From NCBI RefSeq assembly GCF_030272615.1, contig NC_081407.1:99245897-99309896 (forward strand): 64,000 nucleotides of DNA, read 5' to 3'. The notes beneath the pieces were generated by a model. That model had not been told where the DNA came from. It saw only the letters and a program-made list of their open reading frames with translations, and searched no databases. Shown here piece after piece: positions 1 to 12,150 of this stretch (position 1 is the first letter of the stretch; each line of letters opens with the position of its first letter). The DNA comes from Cryptomeria japonica (Eukaryota; Streptophyta; Pinopsida; Cupressales; Cupressaceae). The position numbers and the translations under genes are program-made.

Positions 1-1000
1 CAATTGGGATAGGAGGTGCTCTGGCCAGAGACTTAGACTCATCGGGACCATTCGGGTATTGAGTCACTCACTAAGTACTACACTCTTATAATAGGAGTGC
101 ACCGAGGTCATCGTCCTTAGGAGAAATCAAAATAACATAATACAAGCTTGAATTCTGCCTCGGAATTTGGCTTAAAGCCTTAGGAAGTCAAGCGAATCCA
201 TACGAGATTCCTTCCGAGTATGCATTGAATTACTTTCTTCTTTTATTTATACATCTTTCAAATTAGTATTCTTCTCAACCCATATTCTTACCAAAGCCTA
301 GACCCCACCCACGAATGCCTGAGTACTAGGGACAACTCCATCCCTAGACTGCCTACATACCCATTTCGGCACGAGATCAAGGCATAAAGTATGTAGTTCT
401 ATTTTCTACTCTATGGTTTGATGTAAACTGGTCAGTGGGTATGCAACCCTTTCTAGGGTCAATGTCCAAGACAGTTTCTTTGCGGTTGCTACCCACGATG
501 GTAGCACTTAAACAAAGGCTCGAGATGGCCTATTGTTTGTGGCCTAAAACAACTACATCCTAATGCCTATCATAAGCATCACCCTTGACCCAATTGTCAA
601 TCGCCAATATCTCTTCAAGATTAAATCAATTTCATAAAAGCATTTCATTCAGTCAACCCTAACAGGGGTTTACTATGGATTAACTCAGCGGATGTAAGAT
701 CATTTAAGGATTATCTTATTAGATTATCGATCCAAGGGGGATTACTCACCCCTTGGATTTTAACTTCCAAGTGTCCCTTATTACTCCCCGCTGATTTATA
801 GGAACGATGCCACAGACGTCATTGATGCAACTTTATTAGGCGTTAAGTGCAGTGGTTCAACACAACGGCATTACCCGTAAGCGTGACCCAGAGGCACTGT
901 ATATACCGAATGCTGCTAGGTTTTGGTTTTCCGACTTCCTTTATTTAGTTTTCTAACTAAGAAGCTATGAAAACATCATGCTTGAAAATAATCATGAAAT
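1..1000. other. unclassified non-coding repeat-like DNA
   Basis: No convincing reading frame is present. The stretch is less AT-rich than what follows and has the look of LTR-retrotransposon non-coding sequence, with many short C-rich and G-rich blocks and no coding bias. I found no matching copy elsewhere in the window, so I cannot delimit an LTR or assign a family. It leads into the long repeat that begins near 1000. Confidence 0.3.
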
Positions 1001-3444
1001 GAATGTACATAATTAGACATTGCGAAGTTTAATTAATTGAACAACTACTTTGATGGCATTCAAGTACCATTTGATAAAAAGAAATACCATTCTTCTACAA
1101 CTAAACAAATTAATACATATATTGGTATGATAATGGCAATTATGAACTCACATATTAAAACGTGTAACTTGCATGAAGATGATGGAAATGTAACTTGCTC
1201 ATCAATGAACGCAAATTCATATATAAGTAATGCAAAAATAGTGTCATTTACATGCAAAATTAAGAAGTGTTTACTTCTATCGTCAGAATAATTAATTATA
1301 GAGTTCTAGTTCAAAATGAACAATTAGTTTATACTTTTGGCGATTTTGGATCAATCATAATAATAAGACTTAATTGTTTTAAGTAAGCCTAAAATTACCG
1401 ACCAAGTAATCCAATAAATCCTCAATGGATTGAGAGATTCCAATTATTCACAATAATTTAAAATTACACATCTATTACACAATAATCCTAATTATTTATA
1501 AATTTTCCCTAAGTTTAATTTACTAATTTAACAATTATTAACAATTAAACTAAAAATTTAAACTAAAGTAATTACTAACAAATTTAAAATATAAAATAAA
1601 AATCTAAATACATAAAAAAAGATAAGCAAACTTCTTTTTTTTTTTTTGGTTAGTTAATGGGGGGGTGGGGGCCATAGGTCCCATCACCCCTGCGGTCTTG
1701 CAGGTGCAGTCCCGCACGGTTGAGGGGACACTGTGGGCCCCTCCACTCCCCCTGCGGCCACTATCGTGACAGCGACCGTAGGGGTAGTGGAGGGTACCAC
1801 TGCCCCGACGGTTATTGGTACCGTTGTCCCAGCGATTACCGTATCTACGCCTCCCATGCATTGACTGCCATAAATATGATTTTCGATAACGCTGCGCGTT
1901 ATATTTTTTTTTGGTTAAGTTTTAATATTTGCCAAGTATAAATGTATAGGTATATTTATATATATATATGGTTTGTTTTTATTTTTTGATTTCTAGTTTA
2001 TTTGATAGCATAAGAGAGAAATATATAAACAAATATATGTGTAATAGAAATGTTAATGTAAAACAAATGATAATAAAAATCTATTCATAGGGATGAAATA
2101 ACATAGAGGATTAAATTGTTTCAGCAATATACAGATAACCAATTTATCACAGAGATAGGTAGATGATTATGCTAAGAAAAACAAAGCTTTCAAAGAAGAT
2201 TTTTCAGGAGCTAATATTCACAGAGAGGGATTTGTTTCTTCATTCACAGAGAGGGATTTATTTCTTCATTCATAGAGAGGGATTTCGGGAATAAATAAAT
2301 AACAGAACAATAATGAGAAAGATTCATACTTGATATACTATTTCTCATAGTGAGATTCCTAAATGTAAATGATTATACGCATAGAGAGAAAAAGAAATAC
2401 TTACAAAGATAGGAAAAGAAAAACTGAGTTTTTCAAAGAAAATAACAGAGATGTTGAAAAGCATGATGTATTTTATTTTATTTTATTTTATATTCAATAT
2501 CATCTCTAGATTTCAAAAAGAAAACAAAAAAGCAAAAATTTGATTTTCTTCCTTTTAAATAGATTAAATAAAATATACAAGAGAAATTTGCATTTGTATT
2601 TTAAAAGGAGAAAGAAATTATATCACTGCATTTATCTAATGAAAAAAAATAGATTTTCTTCCTATCTAACAATTAAGAAATGATTTCTTTCATAAAACTA
2701 TATTCAACTAAAGAATCTAGAAACTATATTTTTTTTTATAATACAAATTTCTCATATGTAAATGAGGGATGACAAAAGGAGAGAACCTAGCTTATCGAAG
2801 CTCGATGTTGAATCCTCTAGCTATCCCTTTTTTTTAGATCCTTCCTTGCAACTTGAGAGAAATCTTCGAGAACAACTTAACAATCTCGCAACGAAAATGA
2901 GACTACCAAAGAAGATCCTACTACTAAGAACTTGGGAAATTTCCTTCAAAACATAATCAACTCCCTTTTTTGAAAACTTGCATACTATATATAGGAAAAA
3001 TCCCTCAATTCCACTATCTAGAGAATTTAATTAAAAATAAGATTCTTTTCCAATATTGGACTCATGCAAATTGATTAAAAGCCTAGTGGGGGAGTTACAT
3101 GCAAGGCATTGAAGATTCCTCTAGAAGCTTCTAATTCCTCCTACAACATGTGCCATAATTGGGGGTGGGAAAATAAAAATAAAAATAATTATATTCTCCA
3201 AGTGTGTGTGTGTGTGTGTCCATTTTTATTCTTTTATAATATTCATTCAATTGTTTTCAATAGCTCAACCAAAATATAATAGAATTGTATCAAATCAAAA
3301 AGTGATAAAGGAGGGTTGTGATAGTGTGTATGTGGGACCATTATTTATTCTTTTATAATTTTTATTCAACCATTTTCAATAGCTCAACCTAAAAAATATA
3401 ATAGAAATTGTATCAAATCAAAAGTGATAAAGGAGGGTTGTGAC
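1000..3444 (-). repeat. long LTR-like repeat, copy A
   Basis: Read against 15200-17715, this stretch shows diverged collinear similarity: the GTAACTTGCATG block, a G-rich tract (about 1655-1760), scattered CACAGAGAGG motifs, and the block that starts near GATGTTGAATCCTCT. It ends at 3444 with GGAGGGTTGTGACA, the same end as the short chromovirus LTRs at 17876 and 22914. On the minus strand it would start TGTCACAACCCTC. I infer a long, degenerate LTR or LTR-derived repeat related to that family. No coding content. The left edge is approximate. Confidence 0.5.
3222..3444 (-). repeat. tandem duplication of an LTR end
   Basis: Two head-to-tail copies (about 3222-3323 and 3341-3444, period about 119 bp) of a segment running from a TTCTTTTATAAT block through ATAATAGAA..TGTATCAAATC to GGAGGGTTGTGA. 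The same segment forms most of the chromovirus LTRs at 17716-17876 and 22760-22914. A (TG)n tract lies just before the first copy. Confidence 0.7.
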
Positions 3445-3511
3445 AAATTGAAACTAAGATATAATTAAAAGGAACATTTGACAAGAATGAAAAAATAAAC
3501 AAATCAACTAC

Positions 3512-4079
3512 TTTTTTTTTTTCCCAAAAAGGTGGTTTTACCACTTAATATATTTTATTTATATATTTATTTACAAAAGTTGATTCAAAGAGCTCCTAGA
3601 GAAAAGAACCAAAAAGAAAAACTCTTATCCTTGCTCGATAATACATAGAAAGGTTGTGAAACTTAAATCCCTAATATGCCAAAAAGGTACAATATATCTC
3701 GTAATGTCCAGAATACTGAATGCCACAAATCATTCCCAAGTATCGAATGCTTCCTGGAGTATGTTGAACAAGATGAAGTCTGAACCAAAACATCACGAAA
3801 GTTGTACACGTTTACATAGAAGTCCACAGTCTGCCTCACTTATGCATTTATTCAACTTGAAGTCCAATATGCTTCATAGATGCCCAAATCAATATCCATT
3901 CACATCATTCAGATACAACAAAACCATGGAACCCTGCAATTATAATACCTCACATATCAACTTTTTATCATTATGAAAAAGACAAATGCATAACCATGTG
4001 CAATATTATCATGTACCCATGTCCTCCAAAATTATTTTTCTAAGAATTAGAAAAGAATCGAGATCACAATTTGGACCCA
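3512..4079 (-). other. LINE 3' UTR and probable poly(A) tail
   Basis: Non-coding sequence downstream of the LINE ORF2 stop on the minus strand. The left edge is a run of 11 T on the plus strand, which would be an 11-A tail on the element's own strand. The reading frames here are short and unconvincing. Confidence 0.5.
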
Positions 4080-4184
4080 TCATATTAGGTTCCACCTTGG
4101 AACTTGGACCATATTTTCCAAATGATCTGCAACCCAGTTCCCTTCTTTATACACATGTGAAATAGTGAAGTTTACAAATGTATC
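4080..4184 (-). pseudogene. LINE RNase H, C-terminal piece (after copia insertion)
   Basis: On the minus strand from 4184 this encodes a short peptide containing HVYKEGNWVADHL, then a TGA stop at 4080-4082. That is the typical C-terminal motif of the RNase H domain of plant LINEs, in which the conserved His lies before a GN..AD. element. The upstream part of the same domain ends at 9479, across the copia element. The five bases GTATC at 4180-4184 are the target-site duplication shared with 9474-9478. This piece would be unrecognisable without joining it to its other half. Confidence 0.85.
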
Positions 4185-5234
4185 TGTTGGTATTTTGGTA
4201 TGGTTTTGTCATTGATGTCAACACCTACTAAAAGCACTTTGGAGATCCAGCAAACATTCACTGGCAAGCAAGTAACTATTGCACAGTTACTGGTATATGG
4301 TACACCGGCAGTATATAATCTACACCGGCACTTGGAATGGCATGGAAGACACTTGGTAATGTCGAAGACATCGTGTGGACATCTTATCTTGAAGAATTGA
4401 TCATTGGTATATTAATATTTGCATATTTGCTTTTACCGGCAAATAGGTCCAGGGTTACACTGACAAATTTATCTTTTCCAGATCGGCATGGCATGCTATG
4501 GAGATGATTAATTAATGTTGTAAATGCATTAAGCCGACATGTTCAATCGGTTATTGCATCGGATATTATATTGTTTGTAAAATATTTTTATTGTAATATC
4601 TTGTAGAGCCGACCTACTAAAATTGGTCTTAGGTTATGGTATAAATGTAAGATCTTAATTGTAAGATCAAGTGTGGAATGCAAAGAAGGAATATTGCAAA
4701 GGGATATGCGAGATTAAGCAAAGCTATACATGAAGACATCATTTGAAGGTGAAGCTAGGGTTTTGTGAAGGCATATTAGCATTACACTAGTACTGAATCC
4801 AACATATGAAGATGTTATTTTAAGCAGTACATTCTTATTGGATTTAACCATCCAGCTGTAGTCAGTGTGACTCCCATTTGTGTTTGAGCAGTGAGCTCTA
4901 GGCGCTTGGCCTTTCTGCATGTGCAGACCCCATTTATGTACACATACTATCTGCAGTAGTATCATCTGATTGTGGGTAAGGTTTCCCACCGTGGTTTTTC
5001 CCCTTACAGGGTTTCCACGTACAAGTATTGGTGTCATGTGTTGTGGATGACTTTATCTTTTGGTTTCATACATTAATCTTTATTGGTATTGCATTTATCT
5101 GTTAAATATATCCACCAGTATAACAGATTGTCTCATCGGTATTAAAGAAATAATTGTTTAACTTGTTTTTAGTTTAAAGTTTTAGACAACTGATTCACCC
5201 CCCCCCCCCTCTCAGTTGTCCCCGGGACCTAACA
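4185..5234 (+). repeat. copia element 5' LTR
   Basis: It is 1050 bp and begins TGTTGGTATTTTGG. It ends GGGGACCTAACA after a C-rich tract with TCAGTTGTCC on its right. The paired LTR is 8423-9473. The ACCGGCA-type motif recurs several times. It would hold the promoter and transcript start, but I cannot place them exactly. Confidence 0.95.
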
Positions 5235-5236
5235 AT

Positions 5237-5252
5237 TGGTATCAGAGCTTGG
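5237..5252 (+). other. primer binding site (tRNA-iMet)
   Basis: TGGTATCAGAGCTTGG begins two bases after the 5' LTR end. This is the standard plant copia primer site, complementary to the 3' end of initiator methionine tRNA. Confidence 0.95.
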
Positions 5253-5304
5253 TCCTCTATTTTCAGAAGCCTAATAGCCTGAGGAAGATTTGACACCGAT
5301 AAAG

Positions 5305-6317
5305 ATGGAAAATCTGATGAAGCAACTAGAAGCAGCTCTCTCAGACTATGATGCAGAAAAATTGAAAAACATCAAACTTGAAGATGATCTAAAGGCAGCT
5401 CAGGATATCATTCAGGCACTTCAAGAGAATCTTACCATTGCAAGAAACAAGAGAAGAGAATTATGTGAAAAGATACAAAATGAGAATGATGAAAAGGAAT
5501 CACTTAATGATGAGATAAGCAAGCTGAAACTAGAGAACATAACAATGAAGAATGAGATGCAGGATATGACCACGAGATTCTGTAAAGAAATTGAAGATAG
5601 GAAGAAGAATGAAGAAGAATTGACCAGAAGGCTAACTGATGCAGCAAATGAGAACACAAGACTTAGCTATGAAAATGACCTATTGAAAACAGATCTGATG
5701 CACACTCAGAAAAACTCAAATGAATTGATGAGACAGAAAGAAGTCCTAAAAAGAGATCTAGATACTGCAAATCAACATAAAGAAAAATTCAAGAAAATCT
5801 TAGAGGAACTTGGTAACTTGCTGAAGTATCAAAAACCTGAAGGTGACACTTCTAGAATTGGCTTTGAAGTTGGAGAAAGCTCCGGTACTGCAAACACTCA
5901 GGATCACAGCAAACTGGTAAGACAACCTAATGCTTATAAATTCAATGGAAAATGCTTTAACTGTAATAAGTATGGGCATAGAGCAAATCAATGTAGATCT
6001 AGAAACTATCAAAACATCACACACCCACCGGTTTATTTTCAAAATGCAACAAAGTTAGTCACAACTCTGAAAATTGCAGAATGAATGTGAGATGTTATGT
6101 TTGTGGAAGATTTGGACACCTATCTAATCAATGTAGAACACAAACCGGTATAGGTTATGGCAAAGCTATTCAGAAAAACAATGTGACTTGTTATGCATGT
6201 AACAAGATTGGGCACATTGCAAAATTCTGTAGAAGCAAAGGATCACCGGAAGACCACAAAAGTTCTAGCTTGAAAGGAAAAGAAAAAGTTGAAGAAGTTA
6301 AGCAAGAATTCTCATAA
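5305..6317 (+). pseudogene. copia gag remnant: coiled coil plus three zinc knuckles
   Basis: The first ATG in frame is at 5305 and the frame runs to a TGA at 6082-6084. Residues from about 1 to 180 are a long heptad-rich coiled coil full of Glu, Lys, Leu and Asn. A CX2CX4HX4C knuckle (CFNCNKYGHRANQC) follows. The frame then shifts by one, and two further knuckles (CYVCGRFGHLSNQC and CYACNKIGHIAKFC) are read in the next frame up to a stop near 6317. The nucleic-acid-binding end of a copia capsid protein is therefore present. The usual N-terminal capsid (UBN2/DUF4219-type) domain is absent, because the coiled coil starts almost at the primer site. I infer an ancestral deletion rather than a different start. 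Confidence 0.85.
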
Positions 6318-6607
6318 CAATGGATTAGAAAGTTTGACCTAAATATTGGGAATACTCCTCCACCGGTAGAACCAATCAATGCTTCACCGGCAGGCTAGAG
6401 TAGTACTCCACTAGTAGGAAGCTCTTCATCAAACTGAAGAAAATCTTCTTTGAGGGTTTGGCAATAAATGAGACACATGTTATTATTCCCTCAGTTACCG
6501 GCAGACAATGTTAAGTGATTACTGCTAAAGCTATTTGGGATCATTTAGAAACAAGCATAAAGGAGTTATGACTAGAGGAAGATTGGAAAACGAAGAGGTG
6601 AGATAAA

Positions 6608-7989
6608 AATGTAATTGGAACCAAATGGGTATTCAGAAACAAACTTAATGAAGATAGTAAGGTTATCAGAAATAAAGCAAGACTAGTGTGTAAGGGATAT
6701 TCTCAGAAAGAAGGAATTGACTATAATGAAACCTTTGCACCAGAAGCTAGAATTGAGGCAGTTAGATTATTTTTGGCTTTTGCAGCACATAAGAACTAAA
6801 AAGTATATCAGATGGATATCAAATGTGCATTTATGAATGGAGATCTTGAGGAGGAAGTTTACATTGAACAACCTAATGGATTTTCCTTGACAGATGACAA
6901 AGATATGGTTTGCAGGTTAAGGAAAGCTTTATATGGATTGAAGCAAGCTCCAAGAGCTTGGTATGCAAGATTGGATAAGTATCTTTTGAAGATTGGTTTT
7001 CCAAAGGTAATGCTGACAGTAACTTATACTATAAAGTAACTAATGATGACATCTTGGCTATTGAATTTTTTGTTGATGATATAGTATTTCGAGGAGAAGA
7101 TGGATTGTGTAAAGACTTTTCTATCAAAATGCAGCAAGAATTTGAAATGTCTATGATTGGTGAAGTAAGATTTTTTTTAGGATTGCAGATCTCACGGACT
7201 AAAAAAGGTATATTTTTGAGTCAATCAAAATACTTAAAAGAGTTACTTAAGAAATTTGGAATGGAGAACTCCAAACCGGTAAGCACACCTATGACAACAA
7301 ATGACAAATTATCACAAAGGGATGAATCTACACCTGTGAATCCAACTAGGTACAAATCTATGATAGAAGGTTTATTGTATTTGACACAAACTAGACCTGA
7401 TATTATGAATGCAGTATGTATTGTTTCAAGATTTCAGAGTAATCCTAGAGAAAATCATGAATTGGCAGTAAAAAGGATTTTTCGGTACTTACAAGGCACG
7501 CCAAATCTTGGATTATGGTATCCTAGAGATGGAGATTTTGATCTATGTGCATACATAGATGCAAATTGGGCAGGAGACATTGATGATAGAAAAAGCACCA
7601 CTAGAGGAGCATTTTTTCTTGGAAATAGATTAGTTTCTTGGTTGAGTAAGAAACAAAGTTGTACATCTTTATCAATAGCAGAATCAGAATATGTTGCAAC
7701 AGCAACTACCTGTACACAGGTACTTTGGCTTAAACAAATGTTGAAAGATTTGAAGGTAAAATGCAAGGAAACTATAACTATCTATTGTGACAACACTGCA
7801 GAAATTGATATATCTAAGAATCCGGTATTACATTCTAAAACAAAATATGTTTCTATCAAACTGAATTTTCTAAGGGAAAACGTTGAAGCAAAAGAAATAC
7901 AACTGGTCTATGTGAATACTAAAGAACAACTTGCAGATATTTTCACTAAACCTTTGCCTAAGAAGACTTTTGAGTATCTCAGAGAATAA
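6608..7989 (+). pseudogene. copia RT and RNase H remnant
   Basis: Reverse transcriptase starts around [10 protein letters not shown] (6614) and includes YGLKQAPRAWY, then the catalytic box in the form FVDD instead of YVDD. RNase H follows, with YIDANWAGD, AESEYVA and the C-terminal ADIFTKPL motif. An in-frame TAA lies at about 6797-6799. A one-base frame change near 7005 separates the N-terminal RT segment from the part with FVDD. After that, the frame is open to the stop at 7987-7989. In intact copia elements this domain pair ends the polyprotein and copies RNA into DNA. Here protease and integrase should lie upstream and are missing. Confidence 0.93.
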
Positions 7990-8099
7990 CTTGGGGTCAT
8001 ACCCCCACCGATAGACACTTAGAGAGTTGATATCTATCTTCAACTGGCATAATTAACAGAGATATATTCTTACTCCGACTTTGATGAGGAAGCTACTTC

Positions 8100-8422
8100 T
8101 CAGGGGGAGTAGTTGGTATAGTAAAATTGGATGGTATTTTGTATGTAACAATTGGTATGTTGTAACTTTGGCATTTGATGTCAAAGGGGGAGAGATATCT
8201 ATGGAAAAACACATTATCTTTATTATCTTTTGAGGAAATATTGGTACGAAAACTTTGGAAATCACATGTTGCTCCTAGGGGGAGAGATTGTTATTTAGGA
8301 GAGATTTTAATTTTTGGTTATGATCTTTTTGGAGATTGTTGGTTTTTGGTACTTGGCATTTTTGTTTTGGCACTTTGATGGTTTTTCCATCTTGTGTTTC
8401 CATCAATGCCAAAGGGGGAGAT
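8100..8422 (+). other. copia 3' UTR with repeated purine tracts
   Basis: Four GGGGGAG tracts lie in this short region (about 8103, 8186, 8278 and 8414). The last (AAAGGGGGAGAT, 8411-8422) directly abuts the 3' LTR and is the expected polypurine tract for plus-strand priming. The others are in similar contexts, for example TGTCAAAGGGGGAGAGA at about 8180. They may be duplicated priming sites. Confidence 0.7.
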
Positions 8423-9473
8423 TGTTGGTATTTTGGTATGGTTTTGTCATTGATGTCAACACCTACTAAAAGCACTTTGGAGATCCAACAAACATTCATT
8501 GGCAAGCAAGTAACTATTGCACAGTTACTGGTATATGGTACACCGACAAGATATAATGGACACCGGCACTTGGAATGGCATGCAAGACACTTGGTAATGT
8601 CGAAGACATCATGTGGACATCTTATCTTGAAGAATTGATCATTGGTATATTCATATTTGCATATTTGCTTTTACCAGTAAATAGGTCCAAGGTTACACCG
8701 ACAGATTTATCTTTTCCAAATCGACATGGCACGCTATGGAGATGACTAATTAATGTTGTAAATGCATTAAGCCGACATGTTCAATCGGTTATTGCATCGG
8801 ATATTATATTGTTTGTAAAATGTTTTTATTATAATATCTTGTAGAGCCGACCTACTAAAATTGGTCTTAGGCTATGCTATAAATGTAAGATCTTAATTGT
8901 AAGATCATGTGTGGAATGCGAAGAAGGAATATTGCGAAGGGATATGCAAGATTAAGCAGAGCTATACACAAAGACATCATTTGAAGGTGAAGCTAGGGTT
9001 TTGTGAAGGCATATCAACATTGCACCGGTGCTGAAACCGGCATATGAAGATGCTATTTTAAGCAATACATTATTATTGGATTTAACCATCCAACTGTAGT
9101 CGGTGTGACTCTCATTTGTGTTTGAGCAGTGAGCTCTAGGCACTTGGCCTTTTTGTATGTGCAGACCCCATTTACGTACACATACTATTTGCAGTAGTAT
9201 CATCTGATTGTGGGTAAGGTTTCCCACAGTGGTTTTTCCCCTTACAGGGTTTCCACGTACAAATATTGGTGTCATGTGTTGTGGATGACTTTATCTTTTG
9301 GTTTCATACATTATTCTTTATCGTATTGCATTTATCTATTAAATTTATCCACCGGTATAACAGACTATCTCACCAGTATTAAAGCAGTAATTTTTTAAGT
9401 TGTTTTTGGTTTAAAGTTTTAGACAACTGATTCACCCACCCCCCCCCCTCTCAGTTGTCCCGGGGACCTAACA
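8423..9473 (+). repeat. copia element 3' LTR
   Basis: It is 1051 bp, paired with 4185-5234, with the same TGTTGG start and CTAACA end. It is followed by the second GTATC target copy at 9474-9478. Differences from the 5' LTR are scattered substitutions and small length changes in the C tract. Confidence 0.95.
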
Positions 9474-9478
9474 GTATC

Positions 9479-10711
9479 AATAAGTGCCCATGCTTGTTCA
9501 AGCAAATATCTTATCTGCTAATTGTCAATATTTCTCTTTATGCAAGCATTGATAATAATAGTTGAGTCACGTTCGATGTGAATGTAAGAGATGTTCAATT
9601 TTTTAACTAGTAGAATGCCTTCAAGCAAAGCATATGCCTCTGCGAAGTTGTTAGTACCCGATGGAATGGAAATAGATTTCAAATCAAAAACACACCCTGT
9701 GTGGTCCCTTATGCATACTCCTACTCCTACATCACCCAGGTTCCCTTTAGAGGAGCCATCAAAATTTAATTTGAAATGCATCAAATCCGGAGGAGACCAT
9801 TTCACTTTATTTATATTAATTTTACTAATTCTCACTCTTGGAAAGCAAGGTGATACAGGAATAGAAATGTCCTTCCAGCAATTAATAACTTGACCATCCC
9901 AAGAAGTAAATTCCCTATTTGGATTGAACTGATTTGAAACATGAGCATTAACTAGTTCCGATACTGATTTTTCAATGTAATTGAAAACATCAGAAAGAGG
10001 AGATGTCTGCTTTCTAAAAACAAGCTTATTTCTTTCCCACCAAAGTGACCATACTATTGTGGATGGGATCACTTTCCAAATGCATGCAAAAAGAGAGGAT
10101 GAGTATAAGACTGGCCAGGACTGGAACAAATCACATACATTATTTGGAAGAGGGATGCTAAAGGAAAGTTTAGCAAGCACAAACATCCAACAATAATGAG
10201 CAAAATCACATTGAAGGAGGAGATGATCTAACGTTTCATTATGCTCACCACAAAGTACACATGCAAATGGAGGCACAATATTCAATTTATCAAGTCTCTC
10301 AATAGTAAGTATTCTCTTGTGTAGAGAAAGCTAAGCAAAAATTCCTGCCTTGGGAAGAATATTGTTGTTCCAACAAAACCTATAAGCTCTTTGTGAATAA
10401 GATTGAATAAGCATTTGATGAATTGCCTTATACCCTTCCTTGATAGAGTAGTTTTCGTTCTTTGCAAGGCACCATATCAATTTGCCCAAACCATTAGAGA
10501 TAAAAATAACGTGGTTCTTGAGAATCAAAGAAAATTTTACCTTTTGATCTGGGGAGATTGGGAGTGAAGCTGGATTCTTCCAAATGACATGATTTGAAGG
10601 CTTCTCAAGATCATCTATGCAATCATAAACGTAAGATCCCCATTGAGGAATAAATATAGGGATCACATCTACTAGAGATTCCTCAAGATTAAAAGGGGGA
10701 GACCACTCCAT
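9479..10711 (-). pseudogene. LINE ORF2 C-terminal part: zf-RVT and RNase H (broken by copia)
   Basis: Minus-strand coding from 10711. The segment before 10330 is the linker downstream of RT. Next come a zf-RVT segment (CVLCGEHNETLDHLLLQC) and the plant LINE RNase H, with LNFDGSSKGN giving the first Asp and FAEAYALLEG the Glu. A premature TAG lies near 10331 and a TAA at 9518-9520. The domain stops at 9479, where copia entered, and resumes at 4184. This RNase H is typical of some plant L1-clade LINEs and would remove RNA during target-primed synthesis. The frame differs from the preceding RT segment, implying an indel near 10700. Confidence 0.9.
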
Positions 10712-12150
10712 GAATCATGCCAAAGTTGACATCTTTTCCATTATGTACTTGCCAAGATAAATATCTAGTAATCACATTCCTAGAAGCCATCATGAAGTTC
10801 CAAACTGCAAACCCTGATGGAGGATCAAGGATAGTAAAAATATGTGATGGGGTAAGAGTATCTAAACACTTTGCTTGCATAATTTGACACCACAAATCAT
10901 ATGGTTTTGCATAAATATTCCAAACCAACTTTCCCCTAAAGGCCTTATTCCTTTTTGAAAGATCGTGTAGACCAACCCTGCCCGTAGATTTACTTGGAGT
11001 CATTTTGTTGAGAGACACAAGCGGGATCTTTTTATCTTCTAAAATATTACCTTTCCAAATAAAATTTTGAATAATTTTCTTGATATGGGAAACAATATAT
11101 TTTGGGGCTTGAAGGATTAAAATGTAGTAGTTTGGGATTGTAGCCAAAATAGTTTTGACAAGAAGGATTCTGCCTGATAGAGATAACCATCTAGCTTTCC
11201 ACACAAAAATTCTTCTTTTTAATATGTCAATCACAAAATACCAAAAAGAAGGTTTCCCTGCTACCATAAAGAAAGGGATACCCAAGCATGAAGATGGAAG
11301 AGAATCCACTGGAAAGCCCAATGTCTAGATAATGTTGTTAGACACCATTTCAGAAGTATTAAATATGAATAATTTAGATTTCTGAGCACTGATTTTCTGC
11401 CCAGATCCGGAAGTATATATGTCCAAAATTTTCTTAATATGCCTTGCTTCTTGAATATTGGAACAACCAAATAAAAGTGTATCATCTGCAAATAAAGTGT
11501 GGGCGATGGAAATTGAAGTATTAGGGATGCATACCCCCTTCCAAAGACCCAGAGTCAGTTGCTTATTAACCAATCTGCTAAAAGCTTCTACCATGATAAT
11601 GAAGAGAAAAGGTGATAGTGGGTCACCTTGTCGAACTTCTTGAGTGGCTTGAAAAAAACCATAAGGATTACCATTAATAATAACTAAGAAATGTGCACCA
11701 AAGAGACAATTTTTGATCCATTTGCACCACTTATCCAAAAAGCCAAACTTTTTAAGCACTCTCAAAAGAAAAGACCAACATACTTTATCATATGATTTCA
11801 ACATGTCTAATTTAGCTATGAAAGTAGGGGACTGTGAAGAGTTAATTGCGTGCAAAGCTTCATGGGCCACAAGCGCACCTTCCGATGTTTCCCTACCAGG
11901 AACAAAACCTCCTTGTTGAGGAGATATTACTTTAGGTATCAAGGATTTTAACTGGAGATAAATAGCTTTTGTGAAGATCTTGTAAACTGTAATACACAAG
12001 GAGATGGGCCTAAAGTCTGCAAAAGATTGAGGGTTGTTGGATTTGGGGATAAGAGAAAGATGGGTTAAATTGAAGTTTTTGAGAATAAAAGCTTTTTGTC
12101 TTGACTCCTCCAAAGCTATTAAAAGATCAAAACTTAAAGTCCCAACACTT
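10689..12150 (-). pseudogene. LINE ORF2 reverse transcriptase
   Basis: Read on the minus strand, this contains the RT signatures of a non-LTR element: LSLIPKSNNP, then FRPISLC, QQGGFVPGR, KLDMLKSYDKV (first catalytic Asp), RQGDPLSPFLF and FADDTLLF (the catalytic DD pair). Next is the thumb/connector with WKARWLSLSGR and FIWKG. One in-frame TAG lies at 11325-11327, and the frame otherwise continues to about 10689. It joins the endonuclease segment through a frame change near 12150 at a run of T/A. I have no doubt about the family, but the gene cannot be functional. Confidence 0.95.

Larger units (their letters stand above)
4185..9473 (+). mobile_element. Ty1/copia element with large internal deletions
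   Basis: Complete ends: LTRs at 4185-5234 and 8423-9473 start TGTTGG and end CTAACA, and the flanking 5-bp duplication is GTATC (4180-4184 and 9474-9478). It has an initiator-Met primer site and a polypurine tract. The 3.2-kb interior holds gag coiled coil and zinc knuckles, then RT and RNase H. The usual N-terminal gag domain, protease and integrase are missing, so it could have moved only with help from a relative. The two LTRs are clearly similar by eye, with scattered substitutions. It sits inside the LINE RNase H coding sequence, so it is younger than the LINE. Confidence 0.95.

Noticed and set aside
1604-1941. Frames over the G-rich block with repeated GRR/DSGRRGSGG
   Set aside because: Low-complexity GC-rich palindromic-like sequence inside repeat copy A; read in both directions it gives similar peptides and no domain.
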